Source of the DNA: Sutterella wadsworthensis
GTDB lineage: Bacteria; Pseudomonadota; Gammaproteobacteria; Burkholderiales; Burkholderiaceae_F
Direction of reading: 5' to 3'
Length of the DNA stretch: 64,000 nucleotides
NCBI RefSeq assembly: GCF_003315195.1
Contig: NZ_QNRV01000006.1
Location: forward strand, 51,416 to 115,415
Shown: positions 9,746-19,242 of the stretch, one piece after another
Numbering within the stretch: the first letter of the stretch is position 1
Layout of the letters: the number at the start of each line of letters is the position of its first letter
Position numbers and translations under genes: made by a program
Notes under the pieces: generated by a model
Seen by the model: the letters and a program-made list of their open reading frames with translations, nothing else
What the model was told of the DNA's origin: nothing
The model's database searches: none

Positions 9746-11632
9746 ATGAATGGGATCGCTCTGTCGCCTCTGACCATGATTCGTCTGCCTTTTCTTTTAG
9801 GATTTTTTCTGCTCCTGACCGGTTCAGCCCCCTTCGCGGATGCAGCCTCATCGGGCCAAGAACAAGGAGACGGTGGCGTTGTCCATATTGGCATTCAAGA
9901 GACGCTTGATCCGGAATTCTTTGTCGACACCCTAGGGCCGACAATGCGGCATCTGCGCAAACGCTTTCCTCATCTCCGATTTCATGCCGAAACCTTTTCA
10001 ATAGCGGAGCTGTCACAGGCCATCCAAACGAAATCCATCAGCTTTTTCATAGCCGACAGCGGATTATTCACCTTCCTAGCCTCTACAGAACATGCAGACG
10101 ATTTAGCGACAAGGCAAAACCGCTTTAGTTCTGATCCGGCCAAAAGCACCGGCGCGGTGCTTTTTGTTCGTGCTGACCGCAATGACCTTCAGACGCTTAG
10201 CGATCTGCGCGGCCGCAAAATTGCCGCGCAGAATCCCAATGACTTCACCTCTTGGCTTACCTTTCAAGGCGAACTCGTTCGAGCGGGATTTGATCCTAAA
10301 AAATTTTGGGGCGCAGAACTATTCACCGAATATGAATATCCCAATGTTCTCGACAGCGTCTCGGCAGGGGAAACGGATGCAGGCCTGTTGGCAGCCTGCG
10401 CCTTGGAGGAACAAACGGCGCTGCACGGCTATCGCCTAGAGGACTTTCGTGTACTCCATGAGCAAACCAGCAACGCCCTGCGCTGCCGCCGTTCAACGGC
10501 ACTGTATCCCGGTCCCGTTTTCGCCTCGCTTCCCCATGCGGACCCCGCATTGACCAAGCAGATTACTTTGGCGCTGCTCACCGAACCGCCGTCCGAAAAT
10601 GGCAGCGCCTGGGGCATCAGCACTGACAACAGCGAGGCACTCAACCTCTATAAGCTTTTAAAAACAGGGCCTTACTCCTATCTCAATGACACAAATTGGT
10701 CCGCATTGTGGGCGAATTATCAAGAATGGATCTTTGCCGCATTCGGACTCCTCATGCTTTTGATCATTCACACGCTTCGAGTGGACCGCTTGGTTGAGCG
10801 GCGTACAGCAGAGCTTCAGGCCTCGATAGCTGAACGCGATGCGCTCGAGAAAGCCAATCAAGCAAATGCACAGATGCTCGCGCAAATGGAGCGTGCCGGC
10901 ATCGTCGCGCAGCTCTCTTCCATGGTGGCGCACGAACTGCGTCAGCCGCTGATGTCGATTATGAATTTCGTCGGCGGCCTCAGCCTGTACATGAGAAAAA
11001 CTTATCCGGCCGATCCGGTTGTTGCCCAGACCGCCGACGTTATTGTCGAAGAAGCAGAACGCGCCTCAGCGATCGTAGACCGTGTCCGCGGTTACGATAA
11101 AACGGCGCATGCTCAAAAAATACCGATTGCCGCCAAAGATCTGATTGCCTCCGCTGTCCGCGCCTTCAGCCATTCGGCTTTATCAAGCGGCGTCACCGTC
11201 CGCACGGACTGCCGTACCAATGCATGCGTTTTGGGAGATCCTCTAGAGCTCACATTGGTCATTCTCAATTTCCTCAAAAACGCCGCGGATGCCATGGCGG
11301 ATGTTTCAGAGAAGGTCATTCACTTGTCTGCCCAGCAATCTGGCGGCAACATTGTTTTTAGGGTTCGTGACTTTGGACCTCCGTTAACGAACGAGGTTTT
11401 CGAAACGCTCTCTCACCCGACTGTCAGTCACAAGCCTCACGGTTTAGGACTTGGACTGAGTCTCGCCAAAAGCATTGCCGAACGTCACCGCGGGCACATC
11501 GACTTTGTTCGTGCTCAGCCCAACGGCCTTATCGCCGTTCTCGAGCTGCCTTGCCTTTTAAATACCAGCCCGAGTGAGGCGGGCACAACCGTTCTCCAAG
11601 ATAGCGGGCAAAGGAAAACGCACCATGAGTAA
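9746..11632 (+). CDS. Sensor histidine kinase with PhnD-like periplasmic sensor domain (TtrS-like)
   Basis: 628-aa membrane kinase. An N-terminal signal/anchor (about 11-33) is followed by a periplasmic substrate-binding-like domain of the phosphonate-binding (PhnD/TtrS) type (about 45-310, including AVLFVRADR and LRGRKIAAQNPNDFTSW). One membrane helix follows (about 328-343), then a short coiled coil, the HisKA H-box MVAHELRQPL (His396), N-box LKNAADAM (Asn512) and G-box HGLGLGLSLAKS (565-575). The architecture matches tetrathionate sensor TtrS and relatives that sense respiratory electron acceptors. The downstream regulator overlaps it by 8 nt and two flavoprotein reductases follow, so it probably senses their substrate; the ligand is unknown. 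No strong ribosome-binding site precedes the chosen ATG; Met11 is an alternative. Confidence 0.88.
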   Translation: MNGIALSPLTMIRLPFLLGFFLLLTGSAPFADAASSGQEQGDGGVVHIGIQETLDPEFFVDTLGPTMRHLRKRFPHLRFHAETFSIAELSQAIQTKSISFFIADSGLFTFLASTEHADDLATRQNRFSSDPAKSTGAVLFVRADRNDLQTLSDLRGRKIAAQNPNDFTSWLTFQGELVRAGFDPKKFWGAELFTEYEYPNVLDSVSAGETDAGLLAACALEEQTALHGYRLEDFRVLHEQTSNALRCRRSTALYPGPVFASLPHADPALTKQITLALLTEPPSENGSAWGISTDNSEALNLYKLLKTGPYSYLNDTNWSALWANYQEWIFAAFGLLMLLIIHTLRVDRLVERRTAELQASIAERDALEKANQANAQMLAQMERAGIVAQLSSMVAHELRQPLMSIMNFVGGLSLYMRKTYPADPVVAQTADVIVEEAERASAIVDRVRGYDKTAHAQKIPIAAKDLIASAVRAFSHSALSSGVTVRTDCRTNACVLGDPLELTLVILNFLKNAADAMADVSEKVIHLSAQQSGGNIVFRVRDFGPPLTNEVFETLSHPTVSHKPHGLGLGLSLAKSIAERHRGHIDFVRAQPNGLIAVLELPCLLNTSPSEAGTTVLQDSGQRKTHHE

Positions 11633-12320
11633 CGAATTGCTCGATCCCAGACTGCCGCCGTTGGTGCGCATTGTTGACGATGACGATCGAGTGCGCCAAT
11701 CCGAAGCCTTCGTTTTGCGCCTGGAAGGATTCGATGTGCGTGAGTACAGCAGTGCAGAAGACTTTCTTCACTTTGATGATGTGTCTCGTGCCGGCTGCAT
11801 TGTGCTCGATATCCGCATGCCTGGCATGAATGGTCTGGAACTGCAGTCAGAACTGCTCCGAACAGGCCGATCACTGCCCATTCTTTTCCTGACGGGCCAT
11901 GGTGACGTCGCCATGGCCGTTGATGCGCTAAAGCGCGGTGCCGCTGACTTCATTCAAAAACCCGTCAAAGCCGAGCGCCTAGCCGCCCTGACGCATGAGC
12001 TCGTTGCCTGGCATCAGCAATACACCCAGCGGCTTACTCAGCGTCGTCACGCCATTGAAAAACTCAAAGCACTCACCCCCAAGGAATTGGAAGTTTGCCG
12101 CTTAGCTGCTTCCGGGCTCTCGAATAAAGCGATTGCAAAAGAGCTTTGCATTGCAGAGCAAACAGTACGCATCCACCGATGGAGTGCTGCTAAAAAACTC
12201 GGCGGCAGCAGCGCCGTGGCATTCAGCCGTGCTATTGCTGCCGCAGAATCTGAATCCGATACGGACCATCCGCTCTTTCGTCATCCAAACGACTCCACTT
12301 TCCACAAGGAAAATTCATGA
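11625..12320 (+). CDS. FixJ/TtrR-type response regulator
   Basis: 231-aa two-domain regulator. The receiver has the acidic pocket VDDDD (17-21), phospho-acceptor Asp62 (VLDIRMPGMNG), Thr90 (FLTGHGD) and Lys112 (IQKPV). A LuxR-type helix-turn-helix lies at about 150-205 (LTPKELEVCRLAASGLSNKAIAKEL). The start at 11625 lies inside the end of the kinase gene with AAGGA upstream, so the two are translationally coupled. Its stop overlaps the ATG of the first flavoprotein (ATGA at 12317-12320), showing that regulator and enzyme are co-transcribed. Presumed to activate this cluster when the partner kinase binds its ligand. Confidence 0.93.
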   Translation: MSNELLDPRLPPLVRIVDDDDRVRQSEAFVLRLEGFDVREYSSAEDFLHFDDVSRAGCIVLDIRMPGMNGLELQSELLRTGRSLPILFLTGHGDVAMAVDALKRGAADFIQKPVKAERLAALTHELVAWHQQYTQRLTQRRHAIEKLKALTPKELEVCRLAASGLSNKAIAKELCIAEQTVRIHRWSAAKKLGGSSAVAFSRAIAAAESESDTDHPLFRHPNDSTFHKENS

Positions 12321-13747
12321 TGCGGCGGTTTTCTCGCAGAATGTTTGGCAGCCTTCTGCTTTCAACACTGGCAGTTCCTGCCGTTCAGGCAGCGCAGCGC
12401 GTCTGGGACGTCATTGTGGTCGGCGCAGGCGGCGCAGGGCTCTCCGCGGCTGTGAGTGCCGCTGAGGCTGGCGCAAAAGTGCTGCTGTTGGAGAAGATGC
12501 CGCATATCGGCGGCAATACCCGAATTTCGGGCGGATTTTATGCCTGTGTTGACTTGGTTCGGCAAAAGCGGCAAGGCATTGAAGACAGTGAGCAGCTCTT
12601 TTTGTCGCAGATGCTCGAGAGCGGCGGCGGTCACGCCAACCCCAAACTTGCAGCCATTTTGGTACACAACGCCACGCCTGCCCTAAAGTGGCTAGAGAAA
12701 CTTGGCATGCGCTTCCAGCCTACCGTTTCTGAAGCATATGGCTCTCGCTGGCCGCGCAGTCATAAACCCTTGATGCCTAATGGCGAAGGTTATATCCGAA
12801 CTCTCTCCACAGCTGCCGTCAAACTGGGCGTAATCATTAAAACAAGCACCCCCGTTACGACACTGCTTACCGATAACGACGGTCGAGTCTGCGGCGTACA
12901 AATAGCGGAAAACAATATACGAAAAAATATTTTTTCTAAACGAGGCGTCATTGTTGCAAGCGGCGGTTTTGGTGCCAATCCCGCCATGATTGCCCGCTAT
13001 GCCCCGCAATTTTCGGGACTCACGACCAACAATATGCCGGGATCGACAGGCGAGATGCTGCTCGCCGCTCAAAAAGCCGGAGCAGAGCTTGTCGATATGG
13101 AGGATGTGCTCTGTAATCCAGGACTTCCTCCAGGCCGAATCATGCGAGCACGTTTCCATATGCTCGTGGATCAGTTCATCCTTGTTGACCAAACCGGGCG
13201 CCGCTTCATCCGAGAGGACGCCAGCCGAGCCGCCGTTACACGGGCCATATTGGCGCTTCCGGGCAAAGTTGCCTACACCATAATCGATTCCAAAGGCATG
13301 AAAAACCTAAGCATTCTCATGCAGAAGGAGGCTGTGCTTGCGGTTGAATCCGGAGATGCGTGGACGGCAGACACCATTGAGGATCTAGCTCGCTTAATGA
13401 AACTCCCTGCCGCGAATCTGCAGGCCACCATCGACGACTACAACACCGGCATGAAGACTGGTCAGGATCCTTTAGGAAAAGTCGCGCCTCGCGGTGACTT
13501 TTCGCTCGATCATCCGCCCTACTGGGCCTGCTTTGCAGGCATGAGCATTCACTACACGATGGGCGGCATCCGCATTAATGAGCTTGCTCAGGCAATGCGC
13601 GCTGACGGCCGCCCCGTAGCAGGTCTATGGGCTGCCGGAGAAGCAACCGGCGGCATTCACGGAAAAGAGCGGCTCGGCGGAAACGGCATCAACGATGCCG
13701 TTGTGTTTGGGCGCATTGCCGGCCAACAAGCCGCCAGAGATCTATAA
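12317..13747 (+). CDS. Tat-exported FAD-dependent reductase, fumarate/urocanate reductase-like (FAD subunit only)
   Basis: 476-aa flavoprotein of the flavocytochrome c / fumarate reductase family. A Tat-type signal (SRRMFGS then a hydrophobic stretch ending about AVQA) targets it to the periplasm. The FAD-binding motif VVGAGGAGLSAA is at 35-46 and GGNTRISGGF at 65-74. Catalytic-type residues of soluble fumarate reductases are present: an Arg in IREDASR (Arg304), His412 in HYTMGG and Arg452 in ERLGGN. It lacks the haem domain and FMN-binding domain of related enzymes, so electrons must come from a separate cytochrome, which is not nearby. The substrate cannot be told from sequence; candidates are fumarate-like, urocanate-like or acrylate-type enoates. 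Co-transcribed with the upstream two-component genes. Confidence 0.88.
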   Translation: MMRRFSRRMFGSLLLSTLAVPAVQAAQRVWDVIVVGAGGAGLSAAVSAAEAGAKVLLLEKMPHIGGNTRISGGFYACVDLVRQKRQGIEDSEQLFLSQMLESGGGHANPKLAAILVHNATPALKWLEKLGMRFQPTVSEAYGSRWPRSHKPLMPNGEGYIRTLSTAAVKLGVIIKTSTPVTTLLTDNDGRVCGVQIAENNIRKNIFSKRGVIVASGGFGANPAMIARYAPQFSGLTTNNMPGSTGEMLLAAQKAGAELVDMEDVLCNPGLPPGRIMRARFHMLVDQFILVDQTGRRFIREDASRAAVTRAILALPGKVAYTIIDSKGMKNLSILMQKEAVLAVESGDAWTADTIEDLARLMKLPAANLQATIDDYNTGMKTGQDPLGKVAPRGDFSLDHPPYWACFAGMSIHYTMGGIRINELAQAMRADGRPVAGLWAAGEATGGIHGKERLGGNGINDAVVFGRIAGQQAARDL

Positions 13748-13865
13748 AACATTTGTTTAAAGACTCGGCCCCCGAAGACAATCGAGAATCCTTTTTAGCT
13801 TATGACGAGCAGAGATGGACCGCTTTCTGCTCTCTTCATCTTGCAATGCTTTAAAGGATTCCGCC

Positions 13866-15356
13866 ATGGCTTTTCCCCTCAACCGCCGTCAGTTGCTCGG
13901 CGCCGGCCTTGCCGCCGCCATTCCGTCTGCGCACGCATTCATTCCAGTCAAAGTCCCTCAAAAATGGGACGATACTGTCGACGTGCTCTGTGTCGGCACC
14001 GGCTTTTCCGGGCTGGCGGCAGCTATTGAAGCTCACAATGCCGGCGCCTCCGTCCTTGTCATCGACAAGATGGCGCTTCCGGGCGGAAACTCTATCCTCG
14101 CTGCCGGCGGTTTTGCCGCCCCCGGCAATGACATGCAGAAGAAGGCTGGCATCAAAGACAGCCCTGAACTGCTGCTTGCAGATATGCTCCGTGCCGGCGG
14201 CCATCTAAACCATGTGGAGTGCGCAAAGGTCGTCGCCTACGGTGCCTACGACACATACCGTTGGGCCACGGACTATCTCGGCGTGAAATGGGATCGGCTA
14301 GGCTTTCAGGGCGGCCATTCTGTCGCACGCTCCTGCAGCTTTATGAACGGCACCGGAGCCGACATCATCGGCCCGATGCTCACGAAGCTCTCCACACTGA
14401 AGGTTCCTGTGCGTCTGCGCACGAAGCTCCTCAACTTTGTTACCGATGACAACGGTGCAGTCATTGGCGTTGAGGTCCGGGCCAACTATCAATTCCCCAA
14501 GGAAGAGACGGGAGAAACCAAGTTCATTCGTGTTAAACGCGGTGTCGTACTCGCCACCGGCGGTTTTTCGCAAAATGTGCAGATGCGCACGATGCACGAC
14601 CCGCGCCTTACGGCTGCTCTGGATTCGACAAACAGCCCTGCAGCGACGGGTGAAGGTCTTCAGGCCGCGCAGCGCGTGGGAGCCGGCACTTGTTTGATGG
14701 ATTGGATTCAGCTGGGTCCTTGGACGAGCCCAGATGAAAAAGGTTTCGGGGTCTGCCCGAAGTTTGTCGAAGCCTCTGTCGGCTACGGTCTCATGATTGA
14801 CCCGAAAACCGGCAAACGCTTTATCAATGAAACCGGCAATCGGAAGGTCAGAGCCGACGCCATTTTGGCAATCGGCCACCCGGCAATCATTCTGATTTCC
14901 GAAACCAACATGAAAAAGCACGTGCCCATGTCGACAGTCAAAGCCGGGCTTGACAATGGCTCCATTAAGCGCTTTGCCTCGCTCGAAGAGCTTGCTCAAA
15001 ACTACGGCATCGACCCCAAGCTGCTCAAAGAAAGCGTTGACCGTTGGAACGACGCCATCGCAAAGAAGACTGATCCCGATTTCAAGGCGAAGATCTTCGA
15101 CGATACCGAAGCCAATGAAGGAACTTTCTTTGCCTGCCGTCTCTGGCCGCGCGTTCACTACTGCATGGGCGGACTCACTATTAATGCCAAAGCTGAGGTG
15201 ATCGATACCGACTTCAATATTCTTCCGGGACTCTTTGCAGCCGGAGAGGTATGCGGCGGCGTACACGGAATGGTTCGCCTAGGCACCGTTTCGATCGCCG
15301 ACTGTATCGTTTATGGCCGCGTCGCCGGTAAGGCAGCCGCCAATCGCAAGGCGTAA
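13866..15356 (+). CDS. Second Tat-exported FAD-dependent reductase of the fumarate reductase family
   Basis: 496-aa paralogue of the preceding gene. Tat signal NRRQLLGAGLAAAIPSAHA; FAD motif CVGTGFSGLAAAIEA; PGGNSILAAGGF; HYCMGGLTIN with the expected His; and RLGTVSIADCIVYGR where family members usually have RLGGN, so the Gly-Gly-Asn after the catalytic-type Arg is changed. No haem-binding CxxCH motif. The ATG at 13866 follows AAAGGA with 7-base spacing. It starts 118 nt after the first reductase with no terminator between, so it is probably in the same operon. It probably acts on a different substrate or partner from the first enzyme (inference). Confidence 0.87.
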   Translation: MAFPLNRRQLLGAGLAAAIPSAHAFIPVKVPQKWDDTVDVLCVGTGFSGLAAAIEAHNAGASVLVIDKMALPGGNSILAAGGFAAPGNDMQKKAGIKDSPELLLADMLRAGGHLNHVECAKVVAYGAYDTYRWATDYLGVKWDRLGFQGGHSVARSCSFMNGTGADIIGPMLTKLSTLKVPVRLRTKLLNFVTDDNGAVIGVEVRANYQFPKEETGETKFIRVKRGVVLATGGFSQNVQMRTMHDPRLTAALDSTNSPAATGEGLQAAQRVGAGTCLMDWIQLGPWTSPDEKGFGVCPKFVEASVGYGLMIDPKTGKRFINETGNRKVRADAILAIGHPAIILISETNMKKHVPMSTVKAGLDNGSIKRFASLEELAQNYGIDPKLLKESVDRWNDAIAKKTDPDFKAKIFDDTEANEGTFFACRLWPRVHYCMGGLTINAKAEVIDTDFNILPGLFAAGEVCGGVHGMVRLGTVSIADCIVYGRVAGKAAANRKA

Positions 15357-15366
15357 CCCTTTTAAG

Positions 15367-15415
15367 CTTGACGACTCGGGCGCCTGCCCCCCGATTGGGT
15401 GCCTGAATCGTCAAG
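15367..15415 (+). terminator. Hairpin ending the two-component/flavoprotein operon
   Basis: 18-base arms (15367-15384 and 15398-15415) pair with a single mismatch, starting 11 nt after the reductase stop. There is no T-run after it, so it may stabilise the 3' end or act with Rho. Apart from this hairpin, 15357-15700 shows only AT-rich spacer. Confidence 0.55.
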
Positions 15416-15700
15416 CGTTCATATTAAACGCACAAAAACTGGGCATTTTTCTGAGAAAAAACAATCTTTCGCACCATATTGTAGCGAGCAATAAGGGGTT
15501 TTTACCTACCTCTATAACATAAGCACCCTACCCTCCATGCCATTAGGCAGAACTCGTTCAACTCATTGTTTTATCAGGAAGTTGCAGCGCTATGATGAAG
15601 CGATAGGAAGAAACCACGCCTTTCTTCTTTCCAAGGCTGATACTCATAAAGATATTACCGATCAGCCCGCTTTTCTTTTCATTTTTCGGAGAATGAAAAA

Positions 15701-15958
15701 ATGCTGACTCGCAAGCTTTCTGCAGAAACGCCTGAACTCTCTTCAGTTGCCGCTGAATGCCGCCGTACCGGCGAACCGGTGTGCGTCACCGAAAATGGCC
15801 GTCCGGCATTCGTGATGATGGACATGGCTTCCTTTGAAGCCCGTGAAGCGCGGCTTTCAGCGCGTGAGGCCGCTCTGGCCATGACCTCAGCCAAGGCGAC
15901 TCAGGCTGCTGCAGCCAACGGAACGCTCCTTGCCATGGGTGTCGTTGCTGCAGGTTGA
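15701..15958 (+). CDS. Phd/YefM-family antitoxin-like protein, no toxin partner visible
   Basis: 85-aa protein. Residues about 10-60 follow the Phd/YefM fold: TPELSSVAAECRRTGEPVCV, then TENGRPAFVMMDMASFEA, which is the usual basic-turn-strand pattern where the antitoxin dimer binds DNA. The tail is Ala-rich and short. GGAG lies 9 bases ahead of the ATG. The only following feature is a terminator and then tsaD, so no RelE/ParE/Doc-type toxin gene accompanies it. It may be a solitary regulator or a decayed toxin-antitoxin locus. Family call moderate, function unknown. Confidence 0.7.
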   Translation: MLTRKLSAETPELSSVAAECRRTGEPVCVTENGRPAFVMMDMASFEAREARLSAREAALAMTSAKATQAAAANGTLLAMGVVAAG

Positions 15959-15989
15959 TTCGTTTAGCGTCCTGCTGAACAAACATTCA

Positions 15990-16020
15990 AACGGCTGGTC
16001 GGCAGATCAGCCGTTTTCTT
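15990..16020 (+). terminator. Intrinsic terminator after the antitoxin-like gene
   Basis: Stem AACGGCTG/CAGCCGTT (15990-15997 with 16008-16015) followed by a T-rich tract, 32 nt after the stop codon. Confidence 0.8.
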
Positions 16021-16051
16021 ATGCTGCCGAAGGAAGAAATCTCGATCCGCC

Positions 16052-16081
16052 TTGACGTTGTTGGGTACTGCGGCGGACAAT
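16052..16081 (+). promoter_or_regulatory. Candidate tsaD promoter
   Basis: TTGACG (16052-16057), 18 bases, GACAAT (16076-16081), 29 nt before the tsaD start and after the preceding terminator. Motif match only. Confidence 0.45.
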
Positions 16082-16109
16082 TGCGCGGACTTTTTCGGAT
16101 CGAATACCC

Positions 16110-17174
16110 ATGATTGTTCTCGGCATTGAATCCTCCTGCGATGAAACCGGCGCAGCGCTCATCTCCGACACGAAGGGCCTGCTTGCAGATGCTCTCCATA
16201 CTCAGATTGATATGCACCGCGCCTATGGCGGCGTTGTGCCGGAACTTGCGAGCCGCGACCACATTCGCCGCGTCATAGCGCTGACCGACGAAGTGCTTTA
16301 CAAAGCGAATCTCAAACGTTCAGATATCTCCGCCATTGCCGTGACGGAAGGGCCTGGCCTTGCCGGCGCACTGCTGGCAGGCAATGCAGTCGCGCACGCT
16401 ATGGGATTTGGGCTGGGCATTCCCGTCATAGGCGTACACCACTTGGAAGGGCATCTTTTAGCTGCGCGCTTGGCCGATCCCGCTCCGCAGTTTCCTTTCC
16501 TTGCACTGCTTGTCTCCGGTGGACACACCCAAATCCTCAAGGTGGCCTCCTTCGGCAGCTATGAACTGCTCGGAGAAACATTGGACGATGCGGCCGGTGA
16601 AGCTTTCGACAAAACCGCGCAGCTGCTTGATCTTCCTTACCCCGGCGGTCCTGCCGTTTCCGCCTTAGCAGAAAAGGGGACGCCCGGCGCGATTGAACTC
16701 GCCCGCCCGATGATTCATGCCCCTAATCTGTCGATGAGTTTTTCGGGGCTTAAAACCTCTGTCCTGACTGCGGTGCGCTCGGCACCGGACCCCAAGGACG
16801 AACAGTTCCGTGCCGATCTTGCCCGCGGCTTTGTGGATGCTGTAGTTGATGTTCTGGCTGCCAAACTCGTTCGGGCCATTAAGATGACCCGCCTCAACAA
16901 TGTCGTCGTAGCAGGCGGGGTTTCGGCCAATAAGCAGCTTCGTGCTCGTCTCACGCAGGAAGTGGAACGACGCCGCGGAAAGATTTTCTTTCCGCCAATG
17001 CGGCTCTGCACAGACAATGGCGCAATGATCGCCGCCGCAGGCATCGCCCGTATGGAATCCATGACTGAAGCGGAACGGAAAGCTTTAATTGAGAAGATTT
17101 CCTTTGGAGTTCGCCCTCGCTGGCCTCTGGAAATGCTGCCCAAGGCAGCGCTGCCGGAGCGCCTCACGGTTTAG
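16110..17174 (+). CDS. tsaD: tRNA N6-threonylcarbamoyladenosine synthase subunit TsaD
   Basis: Transfers threonylcarbamoyl to A37 of ANN-decoding tRNAs together with TsaB/TsaC/TsaE. 354 aa, normal length. It begins [14 protein letters not shown], has the iron-binding histidines 111 and 115 (HHLEGH), the ATP-binding LVSGGHTQI segment and [13 protein letters not shown] near the C-terminus. It stands alone between a terminator at 15990-16020 and one at 17190-17220. The partner genes are not in this window. Confidence 0.97.
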   Translation: MIVLGIESSCDETGAALISDTKGLLADALHTQIDMHRAYGGVVPELASRDHIRRVIALTDEVLYKANLKRSDISAIAVTEGPGLAGALLAGNAVAHAMGFGLGIPVIGVHHLEGHLLAARLADPAPQFPFLALLVSGGHTQILKVASFGSYELLGETLDDAAGEAFDKTAQLLDLPYPGGPAVSALAEKGTPGAIELARPMIHAPNLSMSFSGLKTSVLTAVRSAPDPKDEQFRADLARGFVDAVVDVLAAKLVRAIKMTRLNNVVVAGGVSANKQLRARLTQEVERRRGKIFFPPMRLCTDNGAMIAAAGIARMESMTEAERKALIEKISFGVRPRWPLEMLPKAALPERLTV

Positions 17175-17189
17175 AGCATGCAGCAGACC

Positions 17190-17224
17190 TTAGCCTCTTT
17201 GTCAAAAAGAAAGAGGCTAACTCT
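17190..17224 (+). terminator. Intrinsic terminator of tsaD
   Basis: Perfect 11-bp stem TTAGCCTCTTT/AAAGAGGCTAA (17190-17200, 17210-17220) followed by CTCTTTTATT. Confidence 0.85.
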
Positions 17225-17265
17225 TTTATTGTCCGCACATTTTTTGTCAATACAAAATCAATACG

Positions 17266-17298
17266 AAAAAGCCCGGTGCAGCACAACCTGCATCGGGC
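17266..17298 (-). terminator. Intrinsic terminator of rpmB-rpmG
   Basis: Minus-strand stem of 11 bp (17271-17281 with 17288-17298, one G-U type pair) followed by a T5 tract; located 41 nt after the rpmG stop. Confidence 0.85.
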
Positions 17299-17338
17299 TC
17301 TTTCAACTCTGAACGTTCAGAGTATGAAGCCGTCAAGA

Positions 17339-17506
17339 TTACTTGAGCTTCGTTTCCTTGTAGACGACGTGCTTGCGAGCAACCGGGTCGTACTTGGAAA
17401 TTTCCATCTTGCCCGAAGTGGTCTTGCGGTTCTTGGTCGTGGTGTAGAAGTGACCCGTACCAGCCGAAGAAACGAGCTTGATCTTGTCGCGAACGCCTTT
17501 CGCCAT
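17339..17506 (-). CDS. rpmG: 50S ribosomal protein L33
   Basis: 55-aa ribosomal protein: [20 protein letters not shown] at the start, YTTTKNRK and [20 protein letters not shown] at the end. It lacks the paired CxxC motifs, so it is the zinc-independent form. AAAGGAG precedes the ATG. 16 nt downstream of rpmB, in the usual rpmB-rpmG pair. Confidence 0.97.
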   Translation of the reverse strand: MAKGVRDKIKLVSSAGTGHFYTTTKNRKTTSGKMEISKYDPVARKHVVYKETKLK

Positions 17507-17522
17507 GGTGAATCTCCTTTAA

Positions 17523-17756
17523 TTAGATTTCGCCGCGGGCGCGAAGATCCGCGAGAACCGCGTCAATGCCGAGCTTATCGACCGTACGCAGGCCCGCATT
17601 CGTCAGACGAAGACGAACCCAGCGGTTTTCGCTCTCAACCCAGAAACGGCGATACTGCAGATTCGGCATAAAGCGACGCTTGGTCTTGTTATTCGCGTGC
17701 GAGACCTGATGGCCGACCATCGGCGCCTTACCGGTGACTTGACACACTCGTGCCAT
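17523..17756 (-). CDS. rpmB: 50S ribosomal protein L28
   Basis: 77-aa ribosomal protein: [38 protein letters not shown] and [15 protein letters not shown]. The start at 17756 has GGAG six bases upstream. Forms an operon with rpmG. The 361-nt space to ispH (17757-18117) holds no recognisable gene; it should contain the divergent promoters for rpmB and ispH, but I could not assign them with confidence. Confidence 0.97.
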   Translation of the reverse strand: MARVCQVTGKAPMVGHQVSHANNKTKRRFMPNLQYRRFWVESENRWVRLRLTNAGLRTVDKLGIDAVLADLRARGEI

Positions 17757-18117
17757 CTCTAACTCCAAAAAATATGACGTCTCGCAGGGGACAGTCGCAG
17801 CACAAACGGCTGCGGCACACCAAACGAGCTCAAAAGTTAAGTGATGATGTCAATCCCAAATGCGTCGCCGCACGGGCCGCGCCCTAATTTGCGCGGGCCG
17901 CCGCGCTTGGCTCCCCACAGTGTCAGTACAGGGCTCCGGGCAACGCGGAGAATTTGACAAGGGACGCATTCTACTCGGTTCAATCGGGCTCGTGTGCGGA
18001 AATCTTCGTTTTTCTTTATTCTTGACCGGAACTGACCGCTCATTCGCACATCAGAGATGTGGTTCCGACTGCTTTGCGATCCTATTCCCAGACCCAACAC
18101 ACCCAGGCTTTCACGAC

Positions 18118-19137
18118 ATGCAGGTTCTTCTTGCGCAGCCGCGCGGCTTTTGCGCCGGCGTTACCCGCGCCATTGCCATCGTTGAGCGAGCGCTCGCCAT
18201 CTACGGCGCTCCTATTTACGTACGCCATGAAATCGTACACAACCGAACGGTAGTTGAAGGCCTGCGCGCCCGCGGCGCCATCTTTGTAGATCAGCTTTCC
18301 GATGTTCCAGAAGGTGCAACGGTGGTTTTTTCTGCCCACGGCGTACCCAAATCCGTTGCCCGAGAAGCCGAAGAGCGAGGGCTGCGCATCTTTGATGCCA
18401 CATGTCCCCTCGTCACTAAAGTGCATAAAGAAGTGGGGCGCATGCGTCGAGAGGGCCGCATGATTCTCATGATCGGCCACGCAGGACATCCGGAAGTCGA
18501 AGGCACTATGGGGCAAGTTGAGGACGGTATCCGCCTCATAGAAAAACCGGCGGATGTGGCGAACCTCTCCTATACCGATCAGGATGCACTCGCCTATGTC
18601 ACTCAAACCACAATCAGTGCGGACGATTCAAGAAGCGTTATTGAAGCCCTGAAGAGTCGCTACCCGCACATTCATGAACCCAAGCGTCAGGACATCTGCT
18701 ATGCAACGCAGAATCGTCAGGAAGCCGTGAAACAGCTGGCCCAAGCCGGTGTCGACTTGGTGCTCGTCATCGGCTCGGCGACAAGTTCCAACTCCAATCG
18801 TCTGCGGGAAGTGGCTGAACGAGAAGGCGTACACGCCTACCTGGTCGACTCCGCCGAGCACGTTGATCCCAAATGGTTTAAAGGCGCCGATAAAGTCGGC
18901 ATCACCGCGGGTGCTTCGGCTCCGGAATCGTTAGTACAGGGCGTCGTCGAGTGGCTTCGCGAGCATCTCGGCGCAGACACCGTGCGCACCATGCCGGGCG
19001 AAGAAGAAAATGTTGCATTTCCGCTGCCCAAGGGACTCTGGGAAAGCGATCTGGAGGCCGCACGAGACGCGGGTAAAACTCAGGAGCGCAAAGAACCGCT
19101 CGATGAGTCGCTTTCGAACAAACCGAGCGGCAGCTAA
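18118..19137 (+). CDS. ispH: 4-hydroxy-3-methylbut-2-enyl diphosphate reductase (IspH/LytB)
   Basis: Last step of the MEP isoprenoid pathway, an iron-sulfur enzyme in the cytoplasm. The three cluster cysteines are visible: Cys12 (RGFCAGV), Cys96 (DATCPLV) and Cys194 ([10 protein letters not shown]); the motif [10 protein letters not shown] is also conserved. 339 aa with a somewhat long, charged C-terminal tail. The ATG at 18118 gives the standard [14 protein letters not shown] start, though the ribosome-binding site is weak. Many proteobacteria have fkpB in front of ispH; it is absent here. Confidence 0.96.
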   Translation: MQVLLAQPRGFCAGVTRAIAIVERALAIYGAPIYVRHEIVHNRTVVEGLRARGAIFVDQLSDVPEGATVVFSAHGVPKSVAREAEERGLRIFDATCPLVTKVHKEVGRMRREGRMILMIGHAGHPEVEGTMGQVEDGIRLIEKPADVANLSYTDQDALAYVTQTTISADDSRSVIEALKSRYPHIHEPKRQDICYATQNRQEAVKQLAQAGVDLVLVIGSATSSNSNRLREVAEREGVHAYLVDSAEHVDPKWFKGADKVGITAGASAPESLVQGVVEWLREHLGADTVRTMPGEEENVAFPLPKGLWESDLEAARDAGKTQERKEPLDESLSNKPSGS

Positions 19138-19242
19138 AACGCCGAACTGCTTGGATTGAGGCAGAATGCTCAGTACTTTCCCGAAGGACGCCATACAGCA
19201 TCCTCCGCAGAATTCTCCAATCTCATTCAGGACCATTCGTTC

